From: a virus
IMG/VR virus record: IMGVR_UViG_3300032116_000040
Location: 1-58,084 of that record
DNA length: 58,084 bases
Strand: one strand, 5' to 3'
Below the pieces are notes generated by a model. That model ran no database searches. It saw nothing but the letters and a program-made list of their open reading frames with translations, and was not told where the DNA came from. The position numbers and the translations under genes were made by a program. Positions 30,741 through 40,030 of the stretch are shown here, in pieces. The first letter of the stretch is position 1. Every line of letters begins with the position of its first letter.

Positions 30741-32327
30741 TTATATTTCGACATTTTTAGTCTTATCAATCTTTCCATACTGTCTAACATATCGATCCTT
30801 CGGTAAAAGTACATCCTTCTGCTCTTTGTAGTTAATGTAAACATTATTATCCTCTATCTTACTTACTGTTACTTGATCTTCTGCTTTATCAGTATCTCCG
30901 ACCTTAGTTTTCATGTCTTTTGCTAAGATAATTATTGCTTGCCCAGATTTAAGGTTATTATAGTCAATTTTATCTTTCACAAAAAGTCCAGTTTTATTTT
31001 TAGCTACAGAACCAGCATCCCATTTGATTTTATAAAGAATAAGAGTATTATTGCCTTTTTCAACAGTAACTTTTGCTCCTTGATATTGAGTCTTTGTGAT
31101 AGGCTGAGCTGCCTCACTCTTAGTTGCAATAGAGTAAGAAATGTTTTTTCCTCCTCCTGGCTCGTCCAATGATATTTTCCAAGATATTGCAATGTTAGTC
31201 GCATTTACGTGTCCTCCTAAGTATGCAGCTAGTGCGTTTCTAAATGTAACTCCTCGATCGTATGCTAATTTAGCGTTTTTATCGTAGTCGTCAACCACTG
31301 AAGCTGGTGCAGCCGTTCCAGAAGTAGGCTTTTTCTTAGCCGCATAATCCTCTAATTTAGAGGGGCCACCTTTACCAGAATTATATTCTGGGCTCGCTGA
31401 TGAAATTAAGGTCATTGAATCGGCAACTCCATTATCTCCTAAGTAACTGATTATTTTATCTCCAATCTCTTTTACTTTAGGATGGTTTGCATCAACCTTT
31501 AGTCCCTTATCATCAGTATCTGCGCTTAATGCGGTAAATGCGATCTCAGTCGTTCCAGTCTGTGCCTCTTTTCCTTGTGGAGTTTCAGTAGTAGTCGTAA
31601 CACTTCCGCCAGTAACGCTTGCTGATGCTGGACTAACTAACATCAGATATCCTGATTCTTTAACTGTTCCTCCTCCTGATCCAGTCAAATCTACGATATT
31701 GTCCTTATCCACTATTTTAGTTGGATCGTATTGTGTAAAATTACCGACTGCCCAATTAGTAAGGTTAAACATATTAATATATGCACATATTGCAGATAGT
31801 GATGAAGTTTTACGCTTATCGGTTTCTGTTACAGAATCTGAATTCACTTTTCCTATCGTATCAATTTTGTCAGCCGCTGCTCCATATAATTGAACCTTTG
31901 TACCTGGTTGTGAAGTTATATTAAACTTTTCTATTATACTATCTACTTTATTTGCAGAGTATTTACCGTCATTCTTTATAAGATCTTCATCTCCTGCATA
32001 TTGTGCTATTCCAACTAAAAGTGCACCGAATGCTTCCAGACGGTCAAGATTAGTATTTATTTTATTTACGTATGTTCCTAAAACACCATCACCTCCTCTT
32101 CCCACGTATAGAAGAGGTATCGCCTCACTCCCAATAGTTTTTGTCATTATTGAATACGCTTTATTGTGATCTTTTGCAGTAAACGTAATTCTAGGAAGAA
32201 AATTAAAAGGCTTCACCTTATCGCCAGTAGTAACTGCTTCTAGGCTTCCTACTTCAAATGCTTCGTTAAGAGATAGGGACTCATGTAAAGCTCTCCATCT
32301 ATTATAATTTAATAAATAACCACCCAT
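30741..32327 (-). CDS. Putative packaged virion protein with leader-like N-terminus
   Basis: 528 residues. The N-terminus RWRALHESLSLNEAFEVG contains L-N-E22 followed by Ala, a good match to the prohead-protease site L/I-x-E. Residues about 240-330 are Thr/Gly/Ala/Lys-rich linkers. A domain near residues 350-430 (KLAYDRGVTFRNALAAYLGG; NIAISWKISLDEPGGG) resembles OmpA/C-ring type helix-strand units only superficially. Own late element at 32346-32355. I suggest an internal or head-associated protein; no family recognised. Confidence 0.6.
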   Translation of the reverse strand: MGGYLLNYNRWRALHESLSLNEAFEVGSLEAVTTGDKVKPFNFLPRITFTAKDHNKAYSIMTKTIGSEAIPLLYVGRGGDGVLGTYVNKINTNLDRLEAFGALLVGIAQYAGDEDLIKNDGKYSANKVDSIIEKFNITSQPGTKVQLYGAAADKIDTIGKVNSDSVTETDKRKTSSLSAICAYINMFNLTNWAVGNFTQYDPTKIVDKDNIVDLTGSGGGTVKESGYLMLVSPASASVTGGSVTTTTETPQGKEAQTGTTEIAFTALSADTDDKGLKVDANHPKVKEIGDKIISYLGDNGVADSMTLISSASPEYNSGKGGPSKLEDYAAKKKPTSGTAAPASVVDDYDKNAKLAYDRGVTFRNALAAYLGGHVNATNIAISWKISLDEPGGGKNISYSIATKSEAAQPITKTQYQGAKVTVEKGNNTLILYKIKWDAGSVAKNKTGLFVKDKIDYNNLKSGQAIIILAKDMKTKVGDTDKAEDQVTVSKIEDNNVYINYKEQKDVLLPKDRYVRQYGKIDKTKNVEI

Positions 32328-32345
32328 TTTTAAATAAGTTTTTTA

Positions 32346-32355
32346 GTTATTTATC
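32346..32355 (-). promoter_or_regulatory. Putative late promoter GATAAATAAC
   Basis: On the (-) strand GATAAATAAC lies 19 nt before the ATG at 32327. Confidence 0.65.
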
Positions 32356-32390
32356 TTTAATTTCTGCTAAAACTTTAGTATTTTATCACT

Positions 32391-33191
32391 ATGCCAGAAC
32401 TAGCCGAAATAAAAATTATGGCCGATTATATTAATCAGGCCTGTCGAGACAAAGATTTTACGAGCATTACCTTTTCTGAGAGTGCCAGCTCTCGTAAACT
32501 TGGAATCGTTCAGCCAACTGATCTTCAAATATTTGGGATCAAGGCCGAGTCTAGAGGAAAGGAGCTCATGCTCTCCTTGATTCAAGGAGGTCAAGTCTTT
32601 ATGAAGATTAGCTGTTCAATGGGAATGTCGGGTCACTGGAAATTTGTAAATCGATCGGAATTACTAAAGCATACCCACCTAATGTTTAATGCCGTTTCTG
32701 AAGAATCTCTCTGTTTGGTAGACACTCGTAGGTTTGCTCGATGGAAGGTCGTAACCGGCTGGTCTTCAGATAGGGGACCGTGCCCAGTCAAAGAATATTC
32801 AGAATTTAAGCATAATATCCTACGAAACCTACATCGGGTGGAATTCGATAAGCCGATCCACCTGGTGATGATGAATCAGAAATATTTTAACGGTATTGGA
32901 AACTATCTTCGCGCTGAGATCCTCTTTCATGCGGCACAAGACCCATTCACTGATGCTCGGACCGCAATAAGCACCAACCCAGTTATCCTTGAAATGTGTG
33001 AACAGCTTCCAAAGGAGGCATACGTTTTGGGCGGAGGTCAACTAAAGGATTGGGAAAATCCATTTGAGATTCCTGCAGGAGGTTTTGACGAGTGGATTCA
33101 GTGTTATGGCAAAGGCAAGTCAATCGTCGATAAAAACGGTCGCCGTATGTGGTTTCATGTGAGTCAACTCGAAACTTTCTCCCATTTTTGA
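32391..33191 (+). CDS. Formamidopyrimidine/endonuclease VIII-type DNA glycosylase
   Basis: 266 residues, the usual Fpg/Nei length. It removes oxidised bases and cuts the abasic strand. The N-terminus MPELAEI provides the catalytic Pro2 and Glu3. The helix-two-turn-helix is NQKYFNGIGNYLRAEILFHA. The C-terminal zinc finger is degenerate: QCYGKG keeps one Cys, but the other three ligands are replaced (IVDKNGRRMWFHVSQ), so it should be a zincless finger like those of NEIL1 and some plant and viral homologues. Starts the (+) block 32391-39396. Confidence 0.85.
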   Translation: MPELAEIKIMADYINQACRDKDFTSITFSESASSRKLGIVQPTDLQIFGIKAESRGKELMLSLIQGGQVFMKISCSMGMSGHWKFVNRSELLKHTHLMFNAVSEESLCLVDTRRFARWKVVTGWSSDRGPCPVKEYSEFKHNILRNLHRVEFDKPIHLVMMNQKYFNGIGNYLRAEILFHAAQDPFTDARTAISTNPVILEMCEQLPKEAYVLGGGQLKDWENPFEIPAGGFDEWIQCYGKGKSIVDKNGRRMWFHVSQLETFSHF

Positions 33192-33223
33192 GTTCTATTA
33201 ATGTAACTTATAAATAGTAAATA

Positions 33224-33406
33224 ATGTTTGGGAAACTATTACAGCCTAGGCTTTCAAAAAGAGAAAGGGCAATAATTAATGAGTGTTGCAGACAGGTATC
33301 CGAGTCCATGAAAAAGGCGGATGATCAGAATATTCTTGACCCTGAGATAAAACAGATACATCAAGAAATTCAAATAATAATGAAAAAACTAGAACCTACT
33401 ACATGA
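33224..33406 (+). CDS. Small helical protein upstream of the helicase
   Basis: 60 residues, predicted helical (SKRERAIINECCRQVSESMK; IKQIHQEIQIIMKKL). Its last codons overlap the helicase start (ATGA), so coupling is likely. Not recognised. A TTATAAATAG at 33208 looks like a late promoter but is only 6 nt from the ATG. Confidence 0.5.
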   Translation: MFGKLLQPRLSKRERAIINECCRQVSESMKKADDQNILDPEIKQIHQEIQIIMKKLEPTT

Positions 33407-34995
33407 GCGATATTCCTCTTGAGTTTTCACCAAGACCCCAACAAGTCCAAATATTAGATTTCGTAAAATCTTCAATTCAAGAAGGAAAGAAATTTATCAT
33501 GATTGATGCACCGACTGGTGTCGGTAAATCCTATGCTGCCATCATGGTTGCGGAATGGTATCGATCGGAGCATTCAAAAAAGGCAAAGACTGATATTATT
33601 ACAAACACAAAGATCTTACAGGACCAATACGTAAAAGATTTTAAGTTCGCGGCAAACCTTAAGGGCAAGAATAATTACTGGTGTCGCACTCAAGGAATGG
33701 GATGTGGAGATGCACAGGTGATTAATAAAGCCAGTGATAAACGATGCTCGGTCTGCCCACATAAATTAGCACAGTCTAAGTTTTTAAAGAGCCCAGTAAG
33801 TCTAGCTAACTTTCACCTAGTCACGGCATACTCAATGTATTCTCCAGACATGATGGCTGAACGTAATTCTAAACTTTTAATAATTGATGAAGCTCATGCA
33901 TTTGAAGAGACATTTTGTGATTTTATTATGTCCACCTATTCTGAGCGTAGCCTAAAGATTCTTGACGTTTGGCAAGATTGGATGGAAAGGGATTTAGATA
34001 ACATCACCTCTCTTACTGAGCTTTCGGATTGGACCAATGATGTGCTAGTTCCCTTGCTTGCAGCAAAGGCTGGCGAGTTATTAGAGGAGGCTAAGGAGAC
34101 TCGTCAAAAAAAGAAAAAGATCGACCTAATTAAAAAAGCTGACCATGTTGACAAATCGATGTGTAAATACAATCGATTTGTGAATGATCGTGAAAACTAC
34201 AAGACGAATTGGACCTTTGAAAAAGACCTAGATCAGTACGGCAAGACTCGAATCGTAGTTGAACCTATTTGGGGAAACCTTTATCTTAAGGAACTTTTTT
34301 GGAACGAATACGATCATGTGATCCTGATGTCAGGTACGATCCTAGATCGCGAGCTTTTCTCCTTTATAATGGGAGTAGAGGATCATGAGTCCTCATACTT
34401 GCCCTTACCTTGCCCGTTTGATGCTACCAAAAGACCGGTAATCTATCTAAGGTTCGGTAAGATGTCTTATTATAATAAAAAAGAGACTTTTGCTAGAGCT
34501 GTGCCAATAATAGGTAAGATCCTAGAAAAGAACCATGATAATAAGGGCATAATCCACACAGCTAATTATGAATTTAGCAAGTGGATTCAAAATTCCATTC
34601 AGGATGCTCGCCTAATCTTTCATGATTCCATGTCTAGAGAAAAATCACTGGAAGATCACCTAACCTCTAAGTTGGAAACCGTGCTAGTATCTCCATCCAT
34701 GATCAATGGAGTCGATTTAAAGGATGAGCTTTCCAGGTTTCAGGTGATCCTAAAGGTACCTTTTCCCAATCTTGTTAGTACAAAGATAAAGAAGAGACTT
34801 GATACTCGTCCAGAATGGTATAATTGGAAGACTCTGGTGGACCTTCTTCAAGCTTATGGTAGATCAATAAGAAATGATGAAGATTGGGCAGAGACCTATA
34901 TTCTAGATGAGTGCTTTGATCAGATTCTTGAAAATAAAAACGTGCCTCAATACTTTTTAGATGCGCTCAAAGTAAAAAAATTAGCAAAACGATAA
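33403..34995 (+). CDS. DinG/XPD-like superfamily 2 helicase with FeS cluster
   Basis: 530 residues. Walker A DAPTGVGKS (35-43) and DEAH box (162-165, IIDEAHAFEE) are followed by motif VI QAYGRSIRNDEDWAE. Four cysteines at 94, 101, 115 and 118 (YWCRTQGMGCGD; RCSVCP) form the iron-sulphur cluster site typical of XPD/DinG 5'-3' helicases. T4 has Dda and UvsW instead; here a DinG-type enzyme may help recombination or repair. It overlaps the topoisomerase gene by one base. Confidence 0.88.
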   Translation: MSDIPLEFSPRPQQVQILDFVKSSIQEGKKFIMIDAPTGVGKSYAAIMVAEWYRSEHSKKAKTDIITNTKILQDQYVKDFKFAANLKGKNNYWCRTQGMGCGDAQVINKASDKRCSVCPHKLAQSKFLKSPVSLANFHLVTAYSMYSPDMMAERNSKLLIIDEAHAFEETFCDFIMSTYSERSLKILDVWQDWMERDLDNITSLTELSDWTNDVLVPLLAAKAGELLEEAKETRQKKKKIDLIKKADHVDKSMCKYNRFVNDRENYKTNWTFEKDLDQYGKTRIVVEPIWGNLYLKELFWNEYDHVILMSGTILDRELFSFIMGVEDHESSYLPLPCPFDATKRPVIYLRFGKMSYYNKKETFARAVPIIGKILEKNHDNKGIIHTANYEFSKWIQNSIQDARLIFHDSMSREKSLEDHLTSKLETVLVSPSMINGVDLKDELSRFQVILKVPFPNLVSTKIKKRLDTRPEWYNWKTLVDLLQAYGRSIRNDEDWAETYILDECFDQILENKNVPQYFLDALKVKKLAKR

Positions 34996-36860
34996 TGGCT
35001 AAAAAAACAATTGAAACTAAATATCAGAAACTCACTGACGTCGAGCACGTCCTATTAAGACCATCGATGTATATCGGATCGATCGCCATCCATACCGGAG
35101 ATCAATATCTTTATGATGGAGAAAAGGTGACAATTGAGGAAGTTCACTACAATCCTGGTTTTATCAAGATATTCGATGAAATCGTTTCAAATTCAGTCGA
35201 TGAACATCGTCGAAATCCTAAATTAAATGAGATCAGAGTCACGATTAACCTAGATACAACTCAGATTTCAGTTTGGGATAACGGCGGAATTCCCGTTGAA
35301 AAACATCCGGTCCATAAAGAGTGGATTCCAGAGATGATTTTCTCTAATCTTAAAGCCGGTTCTAATTTTGATGACTCAGAACAAAGAACGGTTGCCGGTA
35401 CCAATGGTGTAGGTTCAACTCTGACCAACATCTTTAGTAAAAAGTTCTTAATTTCTACCTGTGATGGTAAAAATAGGTTCGACCAGACCTTTACTGACAA
35501 CATGGGCAAGAGGACCTCTGCAAAGATAGCTCCAGCTAAGAGAGGATTTACTGAAATATCATTTTTTCCGGATCTTGAACGATTTAAGATGAGATTAATT
35601 GACGAAAAGTCATTCCAGATACTATTTAAACGCTGTCTAGATTTAGTTGCGTGTAATAATAAGCTTACCTTAAAGCTAACTAAGGTCAAAGACGGTAAAA
35701 AAAGCGATTTTTTACTAAAATTTAAGAGCTTTGAAGAGTACATTCAACTCTATACCGAAGAATATTTCTTTGAAGAGACCAAAGATTGGAAAATAGGCTT
35801 TGCAAAGTCAGAAAATGGCTTTCAAAACGTTAGTTTTGTCAATTCAGTCCACACAAAGGACGGCGGAACTCACGTGGAATACATCACTAATCAGCTGATC
35901 GCTCAATTAAGAGAAATGATCAAGAAAAAGCACAGAGTCGACGTAAAACCAAGCGATATTCGCAATCATCTCTACGTTTTTATCGATTCTACGATCGTAA
36001 ATTCATTTTTTAGCTCACAGACCAAGGAAAAACTGATCACTGAGGTCAAAGATTTCGGCACCAAGCACGAAGTCACAGATAAAATTGCAAAGTTAGTCTT
36101 TAAATCAGAAATAATCCAATCCGTTTTAGATTGGATTGAGAAAAAAGCCCTTGCTCAAGAGAGAGCGGAGCTTCGAAAACTAAATAAGGACCTAGATAAG
36201 ACAAAAATCCCAAAATTGATAGATGCACAGAAAAAAGGTGATCGCGGAGTGTGTATTTTAGGAATATATGAAGGTCTTTCAGCAGTTTCAGCAGTTCGTA
36301 AGTTTAGGGATACTCAAACGATCGGAGCATTTCCGTTAAAGGGTAAATTCATCAACGTTAGTGAGATGAAAAGCTCTGAAATTATCAAAAATGACGAAGC
36401 TGTACAGCTAATGGCCTCACTTGGGTTAAAATTAGGCGAAGAACCCAAAGGATTACGATACGGTCGCATTTATATTTATACAGATGCCGATCCGGATGGA
36501 AGCCACATCGCAGCAACTCTAATTAATTTCTTCAATCGCTTCTGGCCGGAACTTTTTGATCAGGGTCGAGTGTATAAGGTGATGACTCCGCTAGTTGTCG
36601 CTAAAAAAGGCAAAGAATCGCTCAATTTTTACACAAATGATGAGTTTGAAGCGTGGCTAAAGAAGAATAAGGCTTCTACTTGGGAAATAGAGTATAAAAA
36701 GGGACTTGGTGCACTTGAGGACGCTGAATATGAGGAAATCATCAAAAATCCTTACCTAGTTCAAATTAAAAACGATAAAGAGTATAAAGAGTCGTTAGAA
36801 TCGTGGTTCGGTAAGGATTCTCAACCCCGAAAGGACCGGATTCTTGGAAATAATCAATAA
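34995..36860 (+). CDS. 39: DNA topoisomerase II large subunit gp39 (with the gp60 part, GyrB-like)
   Basis: 621 residues. The ATPase has GHKL motifs DEIVSNSVDEH, DNGGIPVEKHP and AGTNGVGSTLTN. The TOPRIM domain has EGLSAVSAVRKF and TDADPDGSHIAATL, the latter the metal-binding DxD. In T4 this region is split between gp39 and gp60; here it is a single chain. Works with gp52 at 37345. Starts one base before the helicase stop. Confidence 0.92.
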   Translation: MAKKTIETKYQKLTDVEHVLLRPSMYIGSIAIHTGDQYLYDGEKVTIEEVHYNPGFIKIFDEIVSNSVDEHRRNPKLNEIRVTINLDTTQISVWDNGGIPVEKHPVHKEWIPEMIFSNLKAGSNFDDSEQRTVAGTNGVGSTLTNIFSKKFLISTCDGKNRFDQTFTDNMGKRTSAKIAPAKRGFTEISFFPDLERFKMRLIDEKSFQILFKRCLDLVACNNKLTLKLTKVKDGKKSDFLLKFKSFEEYIQLYTEEYFFEETKDWKIGFAKSENGFQNVSFVNSVHTKDGGTHVEYITNQLIAQLREMIKKKHRVDVKPSDIRNHLYVFIDSTIVNSFFSSQTKEKLITEVKDFGTKHEVTDKIAKLVFKSEIIQSVLDWIEKKALAQERAELRKLNKDLDKTKIPKLIDAQKKGDRGVCILGIYEGLSAVSAVRKFRDTQTIGAFPLKGKFINVSEMKSSEIIKNDEAVQLMASLGLKLGEEPKGLRYGRIYIYTDADPDGSHIAATLINFFNRFWPELFDQGRVYKVMTPLVVAKKGKESLNFYTNDEFEAWLKKNKASTWEIEYKKGLGALEDAEYEEIIKNPYLVQIKNDKEYKESLESWFGKDSQPRKDRILGNNQ

Positions 36861-36862
36861 TT

Positions 36863-36973
36863 GTGAAATATTATAATGAATTTGAAAGAAGACCTAAATT
36901 CATCTTTATCTGGATGATAATCATTAGTTTGTTCTTTTTTACAGTCAGTATTTTGATCAAAACTTTAAGCTAA
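36863..36973 (+). CDS. Possible 36-residue single-pass membrane protein
   Basis: GTG start at 36863, 2 nt after gp39. The product is KYYNEFERRPKF followed by a strongly hydrophobic helix FIFIWMIIISLFFFTVSILI and a short tail. The composition is that of a real transmembrane helix, and the gene fills most of an otherwise empty gap between gp39 and the gene at 37007. There is no ATG, so it is uncertain. Confidence 0.4.
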   Translation: MKYYNEFERRPKFIFIWMIIISLFFFTVSILIKTLS

Positions 36974-37006
36974 GCTAGAAGTAAAAAATAAAAAAGCCCA
37001 ATTTAT

Positions 37007-37363
37007 ATGACATTTGAAAGTTTCAAACAAGTCACGGACCTAATGGTTGCAAGTTCAGCTAAAATTGATAAAACATACGAGGTAGGCATCGATCTTATTG
37101 AATTCGTCGATGATTACAATACGACTATCCATTTTCTTTGGAGTCAATTATTAACGACTGACGGATTAGACTGGTTTAATTGGTTCATGTATGAAAAAAA
37201 CTATCTTTGCGATGGAATCGGTAATCCTGAACTCCAGGCCTTTCATAAAACATACGATCCGGTAACTAGCGAGCCGATTGAAACTGAGATCGTCGCTGAT
37301 CTTAAGGGATTATATGATTATTTACTTGAAAACAATTATTTTAAATGCGAAAGCCCGAAATAA
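37007..37363 (+). CDS. Unknown protein between topoisomerase subunits
   Basis: 118 residues. Pattern MTFESFKQVTDLMV, FLWSQLLTTDGLDWFNWFMYE and DLKGLYDYLLEN, helical and acidic; proteins of this kind are frequent in large phages but I do not know a function. It overlaps gp52 by 19 nt. Confidence 0.65.
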   Translation: MTFESFKQVTDLMVASSAKIDKTYEVGIDLIEFVDDYNTTIHFLWSQLLTTDGLDWFNWFMYEKNYLCDGIGNPELQAFHKTYDPVTSEPIETEIVADLKGLYDYLLENNYFKCESPK

Positions 37364-38712
37364 AGACAGTAACTGATTACCTAGACAACGATTATAAAGA
37401 ATACGCAGTATATGTCGTTGAAGAAAGAGCAATTCCATCAGTAATCGATGGCTTTAAACCGACTCAACGTAAAGTCATCTTTGTAGCAAATAAGGTATGG
37501 CGAAACGGTTCTGAGAAACCCATGAAGATATTCCAATTGGCAGGTCGAGTTGCAGCCGACGCTTTTTATCACCATGGAGACGGTTCCCTAAACTCTGCAA
37601 TCATAGGGATGGCTCAAAAATTTAAAAATTCAATGCCAGTATTGGAAGACATCGGTCAGTTTGGATCTCTGCGTTCTCCGGAAGCAGCCGCTCCTCGATA
37701 TATTGCAACCAAACTTCATAAGAACTTTAGGCTTCTATACAAGGATTTTGAGTTATTAGAATCTAGATACGAGGAGGGCAATGAGATAGAACCTAAATAT
37801 TTCCTACCCATCATCCCAACCGTCCTTCTGAATGGCGGCAGTGGGATCGCAGTAGGTTTCGCAACAAATATATTAAATCGTAATCCTCTGCATCTTATAG
37901 ATGCCTGTTTAAAATCATTGGACGGAAAGAAGTACGCTGAACCCACTCCATGGAACAGGGAGTTTAGTGGAGATTGCGAGCTAGTTGATGCTGAAAAATT
38001 TTCTTGGGTGTTTAGCGGAAAATATGAAGTTAAAAACACTACAACCGTCAACATCACAGAGCTTCCACCATCCATCACATACGAGAAGTTTGATCAGCAT
38101 CTAATCGATCTTGAAGATACTAGAAGAATCGCAAGCTATGAAAATAACTGCAAGTCCAACATTAACTATGTTCTTAAATTTAGGCGAGAAGACCTTAAGA
38201 CCTTAAGTGACTCCGTTAGATTAAAGAGACTTCTTAAAATGGATGAACGTCAGACTGAAAATTTTACAGTATTAGACGAGTTCGGTCGACTTAAGATATT
38301 TAATTCTGCGAGTGAAATAATCGAATATTTTGTAAAGTTTAGGCTCTCTTTTTACGATAAGAGAAAGAATTTTATAATAGAGGAACTTAATCAAGAGTTA
38401 ACCGTTCTTTCAAATAAGGCAAGATTCATTAAGCTCATAATTGATGGAAATTTAAAGATCAATAACGTTCCTCGAAAAGAGATCATTTTATATTTACAGA
38501 CAGCTGATTTTGATGAAGTAAACGGATCATACCAATATCTTCTTGGAATGCCGATTCACTCCCTAACAAAGGAAACTTATGAGGACTTACTTATCGCAGA
38601 GTCTCAAAAGAAAAAGGAACTTGAAGAAATTAAAAAGAAAGAGCCCATTCAAATGTATAGAGAAGATTTACAAGAATTGAAAAAAGCCCTTCAAAAAGAG
38701 TATAATAGTTAA
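37345..38712 (+). CDS. 52: DNA topoisomerase II medium subunit gp52 (GyrA-like)
   Basis: 455 residues (T4 gp52 442). It supplies the DNA-cleaving tyrosine: AAAPRYIATKL, Tyr119. Winged-helix region KPTQRKVIFVANKVW and tower/coiled-coil elements (RLLKMDERQTENFTVLDE; a Lys/Glu-rich coiled coil near the end) are present. With gp39 it forms the phage type II topoisomerase needed for replication. Confidence 0.93.
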   Translation: MRKPEIKTVTDYLDNDYKEYAVYVVEERAIPSVIDGFKPTQRKVIFVANKVWRNGSEKPMKIFQLAGRVAADAFYHHGDGSLNSAIIGMAQKFKNSMPVLEDIGQFGSLRSPEAAAPRYIATKLHKNFRLLYKDFELLESRYEEGNEIEPKYFLPIIPTVLLNGGSGIAVGFATNILNRNPLHLIDACLKSLDGKKYAEPTPWNREFSGDCELVDAEKFSWVFSGKYEVKNTTTVNITELPPSITYEKFDQHLIDLEDTRRIASYENNCKSNINYVLKFRREDLKTLSDSVRLKRLLKMDERQTENFTVLDEFGRLKIFNSASEIIEYFVKFRLSFYDKRKNFIIEELNQELTVLSNKARFIKLIIDGNLKINNVPRKEIILYLQTADFDEVNGSYQYLLGMPIHSLTKETYEDLLIAESQKKKELEEIKKKEPIQMYREDLQELKKALQKEYNS

Positions 38713-38716
38713 AACA

Positions 38717-38950
38717 ATGGCAGATTTTTCAAAACAATATTGTGAAACACACGATCCTGAACTACCTTGGGATTTCGATATTGAAGAAATAGCAGGTAAC
38801 ATATCAAACGAATATTGCATTCCGATGATTTGCGAAGGATATGGGTTTATTGCAATCGGAAAGAACGAGTCCGGCGAAATTATTCTTGGATTTAGGGAAG
38901 AGTCAGATCGTATTAACTGGAAACTTTATAGTGAAATAATAGTACAATAA
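38717..38950 (+). CDS. Small acidic protein of unknown function
   Basis: 77 residues, starting 4 nt after gp52. Beta-rich pattern (MICEGYGFIAIGKNESGEII LGF, a hairpin) with a conserved-looking PWDFDIEEIAGN. No family recognised. It is probably co-transcribed with gp52. Confidence 0.6.
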   Translation: MADFSKQYCETHDPELPWDFDIEEIAGNISNEYCIPMICEGYGFIAIGKNESGEIILGFREESDRINWKLYSEIIVQ

Positions 38951-38961
38951 ATTAAAAATTA

Positions 38962-39396
38962 ATGAGCATGACAATAGCACAAGCATTAAAGGAAAAGAAT
39001 AAAAAGGTAGCAAACATCCAAAAACTTTGGGTCAAGATTGATCGATACAACTCAGTTCAAGAAGGAGCAGAGCGTCCATATGATATCACAGATCTTTTTA
39101 CTCAAGTTGAAACTGAAATCACCGAATTAGTAAAGCTTAAAGCTAAGATACATTCTGTTTCTGAACCTATTCGGGAAAGCATCTTTGAATTATCAGAACT
39201 AAAGAACCTAGTACAACGAGTAAAATCAGTAGACACGACCAATGGAATATCTCGTAATCGATTTGATTCGACTAGCTCATTAATGAGTGCCGTTCTAGAT
39301 ATCAAATGGCAAGACGAAAAAATTGAATCACTTGAGGCTCAAATTGAAAAAATTCAAGAGAGACTTGATAAATTTAATCACACTCAAGAGATCTAA
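38962..39396 (+). CDS. Coiled-coil protein resembling the DIP1984 family
   Basis: 144 residues, two long helices (IAQALKEKNKKVANIQKLWV; DEKIESLEAQIEKIQERL) with the motif RYNSVQEGAERPYDI between them, as in DIP1984-family proteins (small helical proteins of unknown role found in bacteria and phages). Its stop is TAA at 39394, and the frame continues into the broken frame at 39400. Confidence 0.6.
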   Translation: MSMTIAQALKEKNKKVANIQKLWVKIDRYNSVQEGAERPYDITDLFTQVETEITELVKLKAKIHSVSEPIRESIFELSELKNLVQRVKSVDTTNGISRNRFDSTSSLMSAVLDIKWQDEKIESLEAQIEKIQERLDKFNHTQEI

Positions 39397-39399
39397 AAA

Positions 39400-39597
39400 A
39401 TGGGCGATTCTAGTTGGAGTTAAGTCGATAATAGCTTCTCAAGAGACAGCAACGTCCATACATAGTAGCTAGGATAATTTGATTGTGATACTGTACTCAA
39501 AATTCAAGATGTAAGAGATCAAAACGGTAAACTTCAGTCAATCAAAACTCATTCGCTTTATTTACTTTCTCCTCTAGGAGAGCCCGCAATACTAAAA
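39400..39597 (+). pseudogene. Reading frame broken by four TAA/TAG codons, pseudogene or recoded
   Basis: From ATG at 39400 one frame reads MGDSSWS(TAA)VDNSFSRDSNVHT(TAG)(TAG)LG(TAA)FDCDTVLKIQDV and on to YLLSPLGEPAILKK, up to the terminator. The last 40 codons between the final stop and the hairpin look like real protein. All four stops are one C-to-T change away from Gln codons (CAA or CAG). Neighbouring genes use TAA and TAG as normal stops, so general reassignment is excluded. Most likely a decayed gene; a read-through gene is less likely. It is in frame with the gene before it. Confidence 0.4.
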
Positions 39598-39627
39598 AAG
39601 AGGACATTATGTCCTCTTTCTTTTTTA
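39596..39627. terminator. Terminator at the end of the (+) block
   Basis: Stem AAAGAGGACAT / ATGTCCTCTTT, followed by CTTTTTT, and preceded by an A run, so it may act on both strands. Confidence 0.85.
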
Positions 39628-39661
39628 TATTAGGTTAGATTAACCGATCTTAGTAATATAG

Positions 39662-40030
39662 TTATTTTAATGTAAGCAAGTATTTAAGCTTATTGATCGC
39701 TGCCAGCATCTCATCCCTTAGGTTTAATAGATCGCTATCTCGATTACTGTCTAGCTTATGATTAAGAGATAATAGAAATCCTGTAATTGTTTCTAAGAAT
39801 TCATCTATTTTAACTTCTCCAATGTTACATAAGATTATTGCATCCATTTCTCCTTCAACAGTTACTCTACCGTATTTACCCATGTAAATCTCCATGAATT
39901 CATCAGATAATCCATTAAGAGTATCATAAATATCACCAAATGCTATGTGTTTAGAATAAGATTGTGTCTGCCAATGGAATACTTTAAATTGAGACTGTAT
40001 TCCTAAGAATGTTGAAATTAAACTTGTCAT
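39662..40030 (-). CDS. Dps/ferritin-like small protein (DUF5856-type)
   Basis: 122 residues. The N-terminal helix FLGIQSQFKVFHWQTQSYSK and the following IAFGDIYDTLNGLSDEFMEIY resemble the HWxxxG...LH...D start of Dps-like four-helix bundles and match a family of small phage proteins of unknown role (DUF5856). Iron binding is uncertain: the acidic ferroxidase set is incomplete. It is downstream of gp23 and the 68-residue virion gene. Confidence 0.6.
   Translation of the reverse strand: MTSLISTFLGIQSQFKVFHWQTQSYSKHIAFGDIYDTLNGLSDEFMEIYMGKYGRVTVEGEMDAIILCNIGEVKIDEFLETITGFLLSLNHKLDSNRDSDLLNLRDEMLAAINKLKYLLTLK

Noticed and set aside
33208-33217. TTATAAATAG on the (+) strand as a late promoter
   Set aside because: Only 6 nt from the ATG at 33224, far closer than the 14-20 nt of the others, and the genes that follow are of the repair/replication class.
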